Assembly (NCBI GenBank): GCA_022774755.1
Contig: JALFLK010000029.1
Coordinates: 62,001-126,000, forward strand
Source: a bacterium
Lineage (GTDB): Bacteria; Bacillota; Clostridia; Oscillospirales; Acutalibacteraceae
DNA length: 64,000 nt
Reading direction: 5' to 3'
Shown: positions 35,168 through 43,160 of the stretch, in pieces
Position numbering within the stretch: the stretch's first letter is position 1
Layout of the letters: each line of letters starts with the position of its first letter
Translations under genes and position numbers: made by a program
Notes under the pieces: generated by a model
Told to the model about the DNA's origin: nothing
Database searches by the model: none
The model's input: the letters and a program-made list of their open reading frames with translations, nothing else

Positions 35168-36934
35168 TCATTTTCGTTTATCTTTCAGCGTTTGAATATA
35201 GTCCAAAAGCTCTCGGCTTGAGGCTTTGGAAATATCCTCCTTTGAAATTTTTTGGCTTTCCTCGTTAATTATATTTATATATTCCCTCATTGCGTCCTCC
35301 GTAGAGACGGATTTTTGATAGGAATTAACGATTCTGTATATTTTTGATACCTCGTCGCCTGTAAAATCGGCGGATACCTTTGCAAGCGGGTCTAATGATT
35401 TTTTAATTCTGCTTATGAAATATTCGTACAACCGTTTATTGAATTCCGTTTGAATTCCGTCAGTATTAAGCAGATTTTCTATTTTTTCCTGTTTATCGGG
35501 GTTATTAACCAGAAAGGCAATCAAGGATTCCTCAGCGGAGGTAATTCTCGGTTTTTTATAATGCTCTGTATTAACCTTATCATCTCTGCCGTTTAATCTG
35601 TTTTGCAGTTTTCTGAAGTCAGACTTTTGAATGTCTTTGCGTTTTTTGGTGTTAAGCCGTTTAAGTTGAAGCAATACTGCGTCCTTTGATACATCGGTTT
35701 CTTTTGCAAGACGGGACACATAGACATCCTGCTCAATGGAATTTTCAAGGGTTGAGATTACCTTGACAGCTTCGTTAAGATAGCTGATTTTCCCGTCGCT
35801 TGTGCTAAGGTCAAACTGATTTTTCAGCTTTTTAAATCTGTATTCAACATCATTTTTGCTGTTTTCTAAAATATTGCCGAATGCCGCAGGACCGTTTTCG
35901 CCTTTGTTGCGGATAAATTCGTCAGGGTCCTTGCCGTCGGGAACTGTCAGCACTCTTATAAGCAAGCCTGCGTTTCTCAGGATTTGTATTGCCCGTTGGG
36001 TAGCCTTTTGACCTGCTTCGTCAGCGTCGTAGCAAATTACCACCTCATCGGCATAACGCTTCATCAGCATAGCCTGCTCTGATGTAAGCGCCGTGCCTAA
36101 GGTTGCAACAGCGTTTTGAAATCCTGCCTGATTTACGGCGATAACATCCATATATCCCTCGCATAAAATCAGCGTTCTGTCGCCGGTATTTTTGGCGTTA
36201 TTGAGGGAAAATAAATTCTCGCTTTTCTTAAAAACAGGCGTATCGGAGGTATTGAGATACTTCGGTTTTTCATCCGTCATAATTCGTCCGCCGAAGGCGA
36301 TAACATTTCCCCTTAAATCAATTATGGGGAACATCACACGGTTTGAAAATCTGTCGTAAATTCCGCTTCCGTTTTTGCTTTTAAAGGCGAGATTTGCAGA
36401 CAGAATTTCGTATTCGGTAAAGCCCTTAGACTTTAAGTGTCCGCACAAAGAGTACCGTTGGGCAGGCGAATAGCCCAATCCGAAACGGCGTATTGTTTTC
36501 TCCGAAAGCGCTCTGCTGTGCAGATAATTCATTGCGTCAGCTCCGCAGGGACTGTGGAGCATATCAAAATAATACCTTGCGGCACATCTGTTTGCCTCGT
36601 AAATTCTCGTGCGCAGATTAGCCATACTGTCGTCATAGGTATTTTCCGGCATACTCATACCGGCTCTCTGCGCCAAAAACTTTACGGCGTCAATGTAATC
36701 GAGGTTTTCTATTTTCATTATAAATGTGATAACATCGCCGCCTGCTCCGCATCCGAAGCAGTAAAAAGAGCCGTTTTCGGTGTATATGTTGAAAGAAGGC
36801 GTTTTTTCCCCGTGAAACGGACACAGTCCCACCATATTTCTGCCTTTTCTTTTCAGATTAACATAGGAGGACGCAATTTCAGTCAGGTCGTTTCTCATTT
36901 TAAGTTCCTGAATAAAACTTTCCGGTAAAGCCAC
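35168..36934 (-). CDS. dnaG: DNA primase DnaG
   Basis: DnaG makes RNA primers for replication. The 588 residues show the CHC2 zinc ribbon (CPFHGEKTPSF, then YCFGCGAGGD), the RNA-polymerase core, and the TOPRIM domain with EGYMDVIA and the DADEAG metal site. A C-terminal helicase-binding region of lower conservation follows. The open frame extends to 36955, but the AAAGGGGG ribosome site lies inside that extension and points to the GTG at 36934 as the start. Confidence 0.96.
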   Translation of the reverse strand: MALPESFIQELKMRNDLTEIASSYVNLKRKGRNMVGLCPFHGEKTPSFNIYTENGSFYCFGCGAGGDVITFIMKIENLDYIDAVKFLAQRAGMSMPENTYDDSMANLRTRIYEANRCAARYYFDMLHSPCGADAMNYLHSRALSEKTIRRFGLGYSPAQRYSLCGHLKSKGFTEYEILSANLAFKSKNGSGIYDRFSNRVMFPIIDLRGNVIAFGGRIMTDEKPKYLNTSDTPVFKKSENLFSLNNAKNTGDRTLILCEGYMDVIAVNQAGFQNAVATLGTALTSEQAMLMKRYADEVVICYDADEAGQKATQRAIQILRNAGLLIRVLTVPDGKDPDEFIRNKGENGPAAFGNILENSKNDVEYRFKKLKNQFDLSTSDGKISYLNEAVKVISTLENSIEQDVYVSRLAKETDVSKDAVLLQLKRLNTKKRKDIQKSDFRKLQNRLNGRDDKVNTEHYKKPRITSAEESLIAFLVNNPDKQEKIENLLNTDGIQTEFNKRLYEYFISRIKKSLDPLAKVSADFTGDEVSKIYRIVNSYQKSVSTEDAMREYINIINEESQKISKEDISKASSRELLDYIQTLKDKRK

Positions 36935-37067
36935 GGTAATCCCCCTTTCATACAAATGCCAACACTATATACGCAAAAAAATTATAAAATCCTTTATTTT
37001 CTTGTATTATTTTATTTTTTCCTTAAAAATATATTATTTGCCTGATAAAAACATAATATTCAGCCTG

Positions 37068-37697
37068 TTACTGCCGTGAAGCATAGTATTTTTCATCTGT
37101 AACGCCTATTCCTACCTGAGAACTTGTAGCGTCGTTAAGCTGTTTCTGCAGGCTGTCAAGCATACCTTTGGGAATATGGAACATTATTTTTACATCATCG
37201 GTAAATTGTGAATCGTCGATCACACCGCCGTTTTGCACAATCAGCGTATTCACTTTGCCGTAGTGATTATAGGGAATCCTTATCCAACAGCAAAGGCATT
37301 TTTCCATTCTGACGATTTGTGCCGCTTCAAGGGCAATTTTTGCTCCGTGGGAATATGCTCGTACAAGCCCTCCGCCCCCAAGAAGAATTCCACCGAAATA
37401 TCTGGTTACGACCACAGCGCAATCAACAACATTATTCTTTAAAATCACATCAAGGGTCGGCACGCCTGCTGTCCCCTGAGGCTCTGAATCGTCACTGTAA
37501 CGCTGAATGTTGCCATTTCTCAGAACATAGGCATACACATTATGGGTTGCGTCCCAGTGGACGCTTCGCTTTTCGTTTATAAAATCAACAGCCTGTTTTT
37601 CGTCGGTGACAGGCTTGCAATAGCCGATAAAACGAGAGCGTTTTTCTACAAATTCGTCACAGGCTTCCTTATAAACAGTATTGTAATAATCGTCCAT
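37068..37697 (-). CDS. YigZ/IMPACT family protein
   Basis: This is a two-domain protein of 209 residues. The N-terminal UPF0029/IMPACT domain shows EKRSRFIGYC, WDATHNVYAYVL, DDSEPQGTAGVP and VVTRYFGGILLGGGGLVRAYS. The C-terminal DUF1949-like domain is ferredoxin-like. Eukaryotic IMPACT modulates Gcn2, but the bacterial role is unresolved and may involve nucleic-acid binding. The GGAG site before the ATG at 37697 decides the start over an upstream ATG. Its upstream region is filled by three copies of the dispersed repeat. Confidence 0.9.
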   Translation of the reverse strand: MDDYYNTVYKEACDEFVEKRSRFIGYCKPVTDEKQAVDFINEKRSVHWDATHNVYAYVLRNGNIQRYSDDSEPQGTAGVPTLDVILKNNVVDCAVVVTRYFGGILLGGGGLVRAYSHGAKIALEAAQIVRMEKCLCCWIRIPYNHYGKVNTLIVQNGGVIDDSQFTDDVKIMFHIPKGMLDSLQKQLNDATSSQVGIGVTDEKYYASRQ

Positions 37698-37757
37698 AAA
37701 ATCTCCGTCCTGCATAATGTATAGCAGGTCTGTGTTTTTTTAATAACATATATGTAA

Positions 37758-37852
37758 GTCGAGTACCTCGACACGCAATCCGAGCAGACAGCTTTTGCTG
37801 AAAACAGCCTTTTATTCCCGAGCGCAGCCGAGCAATTCTCCACACTACAAAA
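37758..37852 (-). repeat. Dispersed repeat, copy C
   Basis: A nearly complete copy (GTCGAG-TAC-CTCGAC start, CAGCTTTTGCTG, CCGAGCGCAGCCGAGCA). Its right end runs straight into copy D without a terminator between them. Confidence 0.85.
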
Positions 37853-37890
37853 AGTCGAGTACCTCGACATGCAATCCGAGCAGACAGCAA
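37849..37890 (-). repeat. Dispersed repeat, copy D (truncated)
   Basis: Only the first 35-40 bases of the element remain: the GTCGAG inverted repeat and the GCAATCCGAGCAGACAG block. After that the sequence changes to two GACAGCAAC units. Confidence 0.8.
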
Positions 37891-38030
37891 CGACAGCAAC
37901 ATAGATAAATCTATTTCCCCGGAATAAATCGGTCGGACATTTATGTTTTATGTTATAAACCGGCCTTTTCTCGGCGGAAAACGGTCGGGCATAAAACTAT
38001 ACCAATTAGATGAAGCTATCTCCCCGGAGC

Positions 38031-38125
38031 AAAAAACCTCGACATGCAATCCGGGCATACAACTTTTGCTGAAAACAGCCTTTTTATGCACGGTTGCTTT
38101 CGAGCAATTTCCTATAACACAAAAA
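38031..38125 (-). repeat. Dispersed repeat, copy E (degenerate 5' side)
   Basis: The left arm of the opening inverted repeat is missing (it starts at CCTCGAC), while the rest follows the family to the final TATAACACAAAAA. On the minus strand it starts in the T-tract of the rpmE terminator. Copies D and E may be the two halves of one element split by about 140 bases. Confidence 0.8.
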
Positions 38126-38150
38126 CAGCGGCACAAAATCTGTGCCGCCT
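38121..38150 (-). terminator. Terminator of rpmE
   Basis: GCGGCACA (38128-38135) pairs with TGTGCCGC (38141-38148). On the minus strand TGTTTTTGTG follows and leads into repeat copy E. Confidence 0.9.
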
Positions 38151-38165
38151 TACATTACGATATCA

Positions 38166-38369
38166 TTATTTGTCCATACCGAAACGCTTTTTGAATCTGT
38201 CAACACGTCCGCCTGTATCAACAAGCTTCTGCTTTCCTGTAAAGAAAGGATGGCACTTAGAACAAATTTCTACTTTAATATCCTTCTTTGTTGAACCTGT
38301 TTCAATTACGTTACCGCAAGCACATTTAATAGTTGTCTGCTCGTAATTTGGATGGATATTTTCTTTCAT
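38166..38369 (-). CDS. rpmE: Ribosomal protein L31
   Basis: The 67-residue large-subunit protein has the zinc-binding CxxC form: KCACGN near residue 17 and CSKCHPF near residue 36, then [18 protein letters not shown], which is diagnostic for L31 type A. A GAGGTG site precedes the ATG at 38369. An ATG three codons earlier is unlikely. It is monocistronic. Confidence 0.97.
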   Translation of the reverse strand: MKENIHPNYEQTTIKCACGNVIETGSTKKDIKVEICSKCHPFFTGKQKLVDTGGRVDRFKKRFGMDK

Positions 38370-38464
38370 TATATTCACCTCTTTGGACTAAAATCACACT
38401 AACATTTGAATTATACAATATCAAAACAAAAAAATCAAGTGTTTTTGCATTTTTCCTTTAATTT

Positions 38465-39247
38465 TTATTTTTGTGACAAATAATCTTTGTATTCTTCAAG
38501 GCACATTCCGAAAATACGCATTTGCATTGCGTTTTTACTCCCTGTAAATCGATAAACCGACGGGGAATAATCCATAGCCGTAACGCTCTGCTTTTCTTTT
38601 GGGAATCTCAGTACAAAGCCGTACTCCGCTGAATTTTCTCCAAGCCAGACAAAGGATTTGCTTTTTTCAAAATCGCTTTCGTCGGCGTCGTAAAATTCTG
38701 CCAAAAGTCCGGTTTGCGCTTCGCTTTGCCCTGCTCTGGGCGTGGTTCTTACGGTTTTTGCCTCTGCTTTAACGGCGGAAATACTGTCGTTTTGAATATA
38801 TGCGTTGTATTTTTCACGAAAAAGCTCGCTTTGTTCTTCATAAGAAATATATCCGCTTTTAAGTTTCAAGTGGACACCGTCTTTTTCAGCGTCCTCAAGC
38901 ATTTTGTTAAGGCTTTTCACCATAAGGGAGTTTACCAAAATCCCGTCTGTTTCTTCAAGACTTGGCACATACGAGCTGTCCAGCGGATTGCCACGGTTTA
39001 CAACTCTAAGCAGTTCTGCCCTTTGTTCTTCGGTAAAATATTCAACATTATCACTTTCAGAAATATTTAATATTTCTTTATCAGAATAATAACTAAACAA
39101 AGGCACCGAAACGCCCACTGCAAAAACCAGTGCAATAAGCACTATAATCAACACTTTTGCAATTTGCGGAGAGATATATGCACCGATACCGGCACCTCTT
39201 CGCCGTCGTTTGTTATATGTTCTGCGTTTATTTTTTCGTCTGAACAA
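38465..39247 (-). CDS. VanY-like (M15B) membrane protein lacking zinc ligands
   Basis: The 260-residue protein has a very basic cytoplasmic start, one membrane helix (about residues 30-52) and an extracellular domain clearly related to D-Ala-D-Ala carboxypeptidases of the VanY family (LKSGYISYEEQSELF, EYGFVLRFPKEKQSVT). The catalytic motifs are altered. The usual SEHQTGLAxD reads SEAQTGLLAE, so the zinc His is Ala and the zinc Asp is Glu. The usual EPWHxRYVG reads SPSVYRFTG, so the last zinc His is also lost. It should not be an active zinc peptidase and may instead bind wall peptides. TTG 39247 fits the AAAGGTG site better than the GTG at 39256. It follows thrS by 18 bases, so both are probably co-transcribed. 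Confidence 0.85.
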   Translation of the reverse strand: MFRRKNKRRTYNKRRRRGAGIGAYISPQIAKVLIIVLIALVFAVGVSVPLFSYYSDKEILNISESDNVEYFTEEQRAELLRVVNRGNPLDSSYVPSLEETDGILVNSLMVKSLNKMLEDAEKDGVHLKLKSGYISYEEQSELFREKYNAYIQNDSISAVKAEAKTVRTTPRAGQSEAQTGLLAEFYDADESDFEKSKSFVWLGENSAEYGFVLRFPKEKQSVTAMDYSPSVYRFTGSKNAMQMRIFGMCLEEYKDYLSQK

Positions 39248-39265
39248 GGGCGTCACCTTTCAAAA

Positions 39266-41209
39266 TCAGTTAATTGCCTTTGTTTCAATCTCCTCAACAG
39301 CCTTGTCGATAAACTCCTGAAGCTTCATAGAGCCTAAATCGCCCAGCTTTCTTGAACGGACAGAAATGCAGTCGTTCTCTATGTCTTTATCGCCTACAAC
39401 AATCATATACGGTACTTTTTCAAGCTGTGCTTCACGGATTTTGTAGCCGACCTTTTCGGAACGGTCGTCAACCTCAATCCTCATTCCGTGAGCCTCAAGA
39501 GCCTGTTTGATTTTGTAAGCATAGTCAAGATGACGGTCTGCAATAGGCAATATTTTAACCTGTGTGGGCGCAAGCCACATTGGGAATGCGCCTGCGTATT
39601 TTTCAATAAGCAGAGCAAGGGTTCTCTCGTAGCAACCGATGGATGTTCTGTGTATAATATAAGGATTCTTCTTTTTGCCGTCTTTATCCACATATTCCAT
39701 ACCGAATTTTTTGGAGAGCATCTGGTCAACCTGAATGGTAATCAGCGTATCTTCCTTGCCGTAAACATTTTTAATCTGAATATCAAGCTTGGGGCCGTAG
39801 AATGCTGCTTCGCCGATTCCTATCACATAGGGGATTTCCAGATGTTCAAGGATTTTCTTCATTGTTCCCTGAGCCTCGTCCCACTGCTCCGGCGTACCTA
39901 TATATTTTTCTGTATCGTTAGGATCCCACTGTGAGAAACGGTAAGAAACATCCTCGTACAAACCCAGGGTTTTCAGCATATAAATTGCAAGCTCCAAACA
40001 GCCTCTGAACTCGTCCTCAAGCTGTTCGGGAGTACACATCAAATGACCCTCGGAAATTGTAAACTGACGCACACGGATAAGTCCGTGCATTTCACCGCTT
40101 GCCTCATTTCTGAACAATGTGGAGGTTTCGTTATATCTTAATGGCAAATCTCTGTATGAACGCTGGCGGTTAAGGTATGCCTGATACTGGAAGGGACAGG
40201 TCATTGGTCTTAAAGCAAACACCTCGTCGTCCTTTTCCTCGTCGCCTAAAACAAACATTCCATCACGGTAGTGATCCCAGTGTCCGCTTACCTTATACAA
40301 ATCGCTTTTAGCCATATACGGAGTTTTGGTAAGGAGCCAGCCCCTCTTCTGCTCCTCGTCTTCTACAAATCTCTGGAGCAACTGAATTACCCTTGCACCC
40401 TTAGGCAAAAGTATGGGCAGTCCCTGACCGATTATTTCGGAGGTTGTAAAATATTCCAATTCTCTGCCAAGCTTATTATGGTCACGGTTTTTAGCTTCTT
40501 CGAGCTTTGTCAGGTGTTCTTCGAGCATTGAAGCCTTTGGAAATGCAACGCCGTAAACACGGCAAAGCTGTGCGTTTTTCGAATCTCCCCTCCAATATGC
40601 GCCTGTGCAGTTTGTTAAGGCTACTGCTTTAACAGGAGATACGCTCATAAGGTGAGGGCCTGCGCACAGGTCGGTAAAATCGCCCTGTTTATAAAAAGAT
40701 ATTTTTTCGCCTTTTCCTGAGTGTTCTTTAACAAGCTCTACCTTATAGGGTTCATTCATTGAGCTTAAAAGCTCTTCTGCTTTTTCAGGCTCTAATTCAA
40801 ATCTCTCGATTTCCAAGCCTTCCTTGGCAATCTTTTTCATTTCCTGCTGGATTTTATCCAAATCCTCGGTTGTAAAGGGCTTTTCAACATCAAAATCGTA
40901 ATAAAAGCCGTTATCAACAGCAGGTCCGATAGCACATTTTACATTGGGATACAGACGCTTTACAGCCTGAGCAAGTATATGCGACGCTGTGTGCCAAAAT
41001 GCTTTTTGTCCTCTGGGATCGTCAAAAGTGAGCAGTTCAAGCTTGCAATCAGAGGTCAAAGGAGTTCGCAAATCTTTAACTTCACCGTCAATACTGCAAC
41101 AGCAGGCTGACTTATAAAGTCCCATTCCTATTGATTTTGCTAGCTCTGCGACGGTTGTATTCTCGGGATATTCCTTGATTACTCCGCCTTTAAGTTCTAC
41201 TTTAATCAT
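39266..41209 (-). CDS. thrS: Threonyl-tRNA synthetase
   Basis: This class II synthetase charges tRNA-Thr. The 647 residues hold an N-terminal TGS domain, the editing domain with HTASHILAQAVKRL, the catalytic core with LRPMTCPFQ, RVRQFTISEGHL and the DIQIKN strand, and the anticodon-binding domain (HLDYAYKIKQALEAHGMRIEVDDR). An AAGGAG site stands nine bases before the ATG. Expression is controlled by the T-box leader at 41398-41628. Repeat copy F is inserted between the leader and the gene. Confidence 0.97.
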   Translation of the reverse strand: MIKVELKGGVIKEYPENTTVAELAKSIGMGLYKSACCCSIDGEVKDLRTPLTSDCKLELLTFDDPRGQKAFWHTASHILAQAVKRLYPNVKCAIGPAVDNGFYYDFDVEKPFTTEDLDKIQQEMKKIAKEGLEIERFELEPEKAEELLSSMNEPYKVELVKEHSGKGEKISFYKQGDFTDLCAGPHLMSVSPVKAVALTNCTGAYWRGDSKNAQLCRVYGVAFPKASMLEEHLTKLEEAKNRDHNKLGRELEYFTTSEIIGQGLPILLPKGARVIQLLQRFVEDEEQKRGWLLTKTPYMAKSDLYKVSGHWDHYRDGMFVLGDEEKDDEVFALRPMTCPFQYQAYLNRQRSYRDLPLRYNETSTLFRNEASGEMHGLIRVRQFTISEGHLMCTPEQLEDEFRGCLELAIYMLKTLGLYEDVSYRFSQWDPNDTEKYIGTPEQWDEAQGTMKKILEHLEIPYVIGIGEAAFYGPKLDIQIKNVYGKEDTLITIQVDQMLSKKFGMEYVDKDGKKKNPYIIHRTSIGCYERTLALLIEKYAGAFPMWLAPTQVKILPIADRHLDYAYKIKQALEAHGMRIEVDDRSEKVGYKIREAQLEKVPYMIVVGDKDIENDCISVRSRKLGDLGSMKLQEFIDKAVEEIETKAIN

Positions 41210-41294
41210 CTTTACTAACTCCTTTTTAATTAAAGATTTTTTAAAATATTATAAATTAAAATAAAAAACTAAATGTAAACACAAATTTAATAAT

Positions 41295-41397
41295 AAAAAA
41301 GTCGAGTACCTCGACACGCAATCCGTGCAGACAGCTTCTGCTTAAAACAGCCTTTTATGCCCGAGCACAGCCGAGCAATTTCCTAAAATGTAAAAAA
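41295..41397 (-). repeat. Dispersed terminator-associated repeat, copy F
   Basis: A full copy lying inside the thrS 5' untranslated region, between the T-box terminator T-tract and the gene's ribosome site. Its minus-strand end (GTCGAGGTACTCGAC plus six T) would be transcribed ahead of thrS. Confidence 0.9.
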
Positions 41398-41430
41398 CGC
41401 CCCAATATTCCAATAAGGAATATTGGGGCG
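41392..41430 (-). terminator. T-box regulated terminator of thrS
   Basis: A 14-bp perfect stem, CGCCCCAATATTCC (41398-41411) with GGAATATTGGGGCG (41417-41430), followed on the minus strand by six T. It is the default structure of the leader, avoided when uncharged tRNA-Thr binds. Confidence 0.93.
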
Positions 41431-41628
41431 ACAAAATACACTTGACGCTGTTCCACCCAAATTCGGCAGTTAAGCCCTCATTAAACCCTTAACGCAGTTA
41501 CACGCCGTGCCATTTCCTGCACAGACTCCAAGGCGGTAATCCGACAGTCTGAATACAAACCTTTCAGCAAAAGCGGTTTGCTCTCTGAAAACAGGTTATG
41601 CCGAATCATATCCTTTTCACAGTTCATT
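41398..41628 (-). ncRNA. T-box leader RNA of thrS
   Basis: The minus-strand leader carries the T-box core GGGTGGAACAGCG (around 41446-41458), whose TGGA faces the tRNA NCCA end. Stem I shows the AGAGAGC and GCTGAAAGG loop motifs. TTCGGCA pairs with TGTCGGA above an internal loop that presents ACC (41535-41537), a threonine codon followed by G. The gene behind is thrS, so specifier and gene agree. A terminator follows. A 48-61 codon open frame over the same bases is only the shadow of this RNA. Confidence 0.93.
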
Positions 41629-41634
41629 TTCTTT

Positions 41635-41663
41635 ATACTAACACTAAAATTAAAATATGTCAA
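41635..41663 (-). promoter_or_regulatory. Promoter of the thrS leader
   Basis: On the minus strand TTGACA (41658-41663) and TAGTAT (41635-41640) are 17 bases apart. Transcription would begin near 41628, just at the start of T-box stem I. Confidence 0.8.
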
Positions 41664-41728
41664 CAATTAAGTAACAACCGATTAAATAACGCAGTAAAGC
41701 TCTTGCACAAAGTTTTATCAGAGCTAAC

Positions 41729-43135
41729 TTAAACAAACTTTGCGAGCCTCATCTGAATAAAAGAAACATCCATTATATTTGAGGAAGAATCATAATTTGC
41801 GTCGGAAAGCTCAATCTGCTCATCTGAAAAATTCATAAACTTTGCCCTATACATCTGGATGTATGTTGCGTCAACAATCGAAAGCTCGCCATCCTGATTA
41901 ACATCGCCGTTCTCTCCTCTGAGATTCAGCGAATTATCAGCGGCATAATCACTTAAGACGCTGTTTTCAGCTGAATAAAGGGTAATATCGGTACAGCCAT
42001 CAAAAGCTTTTTCGCCTATTGAAGAAACATTTTTGGGCAATCTGACTTTTTTGAGCATACTGCAATTATAAAAGGCGTATTCACCTACTTGTTTTAAGCC
42101 GTCACGGCAGTAAACAGACGCAAGCTTTTCGCATCCGGCAAAAGCACCGTAGGAAAGTTCCTTTAAATTTCCGCCTAATTCAACTCTTGTAACAGCACCG
42201 CATCCTGCAAAAGCACCGTTTCCGATTTTTTCAACACTTTTCGGAAGATTAACTGTACCGCTTAAGCCACAGTCGGCAAATGCTTCTGTGTCGATAAACT
42301 TTGTTCCGTAATTCATAGAAACGTCGGTAAGACCGCTGCACCCCATAAAGGCACGCATACCAATCATATACACACTTCCGGGTATATTTACTGACTTGAT
42401 ACCGGTGTTTTCATAAAAAGCACAGGGAGCAATTACTCTGACCGATGAATCAATCTTTACGCTTTCCTCGCCGCCTGCATACTTTATAAGAACGCCGCTG
42501 CCTTCAATAACCTGTCCCTGCTTTTGGTTGAGCCAGCTTGTATTGTAAAAGGCATTTGCACCTATGGTTGTTACGGTATCGGGAATATTCACATTTGAAA
42601 GCGAAGTACAGCTATAAAAAGCACCCTCGCCGATTTCTGTAACCTCCCCTTTAAAGCTAAGGGAAGATATATCGGTTCTGCCGTAAAAAACATAGGGAGC
42701 AATCGAAACAATATTATCGGGAATGACTACATTTTCATCTGTACCGCAATATTTAAACAATACACCGTTAAGGCTTACAAAATCCGATTTAATACTGTTG
42801 TAATAAGGAGTTCCGTCAAAGGCAAAAGCTCCGATTGAAGTAACGGCACTGCAATCTGCCAGCGCCCGTAATGCGGTGCAGTTATAAAACGCCTTGTTGC
42901 CGATATATCTTACATTACTGTTAAGAACAACGGTCTGCACCTTAGTATTGTTTTCAAAAGCGCTGTCGCCGATATAATAAACATCATCAGGCACGGTTAC
43001 ATATGTGTCGCTGCCTGTATAAGAAACAAGCACTCCGTTTTCTACTACAAATTCATTTCCGGCAGAAGATACATAATAAGTGCCGGAACAAACCAAAAGT
43101 ATAAACGCAGATATTAGGCATAGTACTTTTTTCAT
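41729..43135 (-). CDS. Secreted BspA-type leucine-rich repeat protein with dockerin
   Basis: The 468-residue exported protein has a signal peptide (about 1-25), then some twelve LRR_5 repeats (IGDSAFENNTKVQTVVL, IGNKAFYNCTALRAL and so on), broken by segments such as GVLFKYCGTDENVVIPDNI. A C-terminal type I dockerin (about 409-468) shows the two calcium repeats DVNQDGELSIVD and DANYDSSSNIMD. There is no catalytic domain. It should be carried on a cohesin scaffold and may serve in adhesion or substrate binding (inference). It follows the membrane protein gene at 43161 by 25 bases, so the two may form an operon. Confidence 0.9.
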   Translation of the reverse strand: MKKVLCLISAFILLVCSGTYYVSSAGNEFVVENGVLVSYTGSDTYVTVPDDVYYIGDSAFENNTKVQTVVLNSNVRYIGNKAFYNCTALRALADCSAVTSIGAFAFDGTPYYNSIKSDFVSLNGVLFKYCGTDENVVIPDNIVSIAPYVFYGRTDISSLSFKGEVTEIGEGAFYSCTSLSNVNIPDTVTTIGANAFYNTSWLNQKQGQVIEGSGVLIKYAGGEESVKIDSSVRVIAPCAFYENTGIKSVNIPGSVYMIGMRAFMGCSGLTDVSMNYGTKFIDTEAFADCGLSGTVNLPKSVEKIGNGAFAGCGAVTRVELGGNLKELSYGAFAGCEKLASVYCRDGLKQVGEYAFYNCSMLKKVRLPKNVSSIGEKAFDGCTDITLYSAENSVLSDYAADNSLNLRGENGDVNQDGELSIVDATYIQMYRAKFMNFSDEQIELSDANYDSSSNIMDVSFIQMRLAKFV

Positions 43136-43160
43136 AAAATCACCATAAGGTAAAATCAGG

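Noticed and set aside
41481-41666. 61-codon frame upstream of thrS
   Set aside because: The same bases form the T-box leader with stem I, specifier, T-box core and terminator; transcription starts at about the only ATG.
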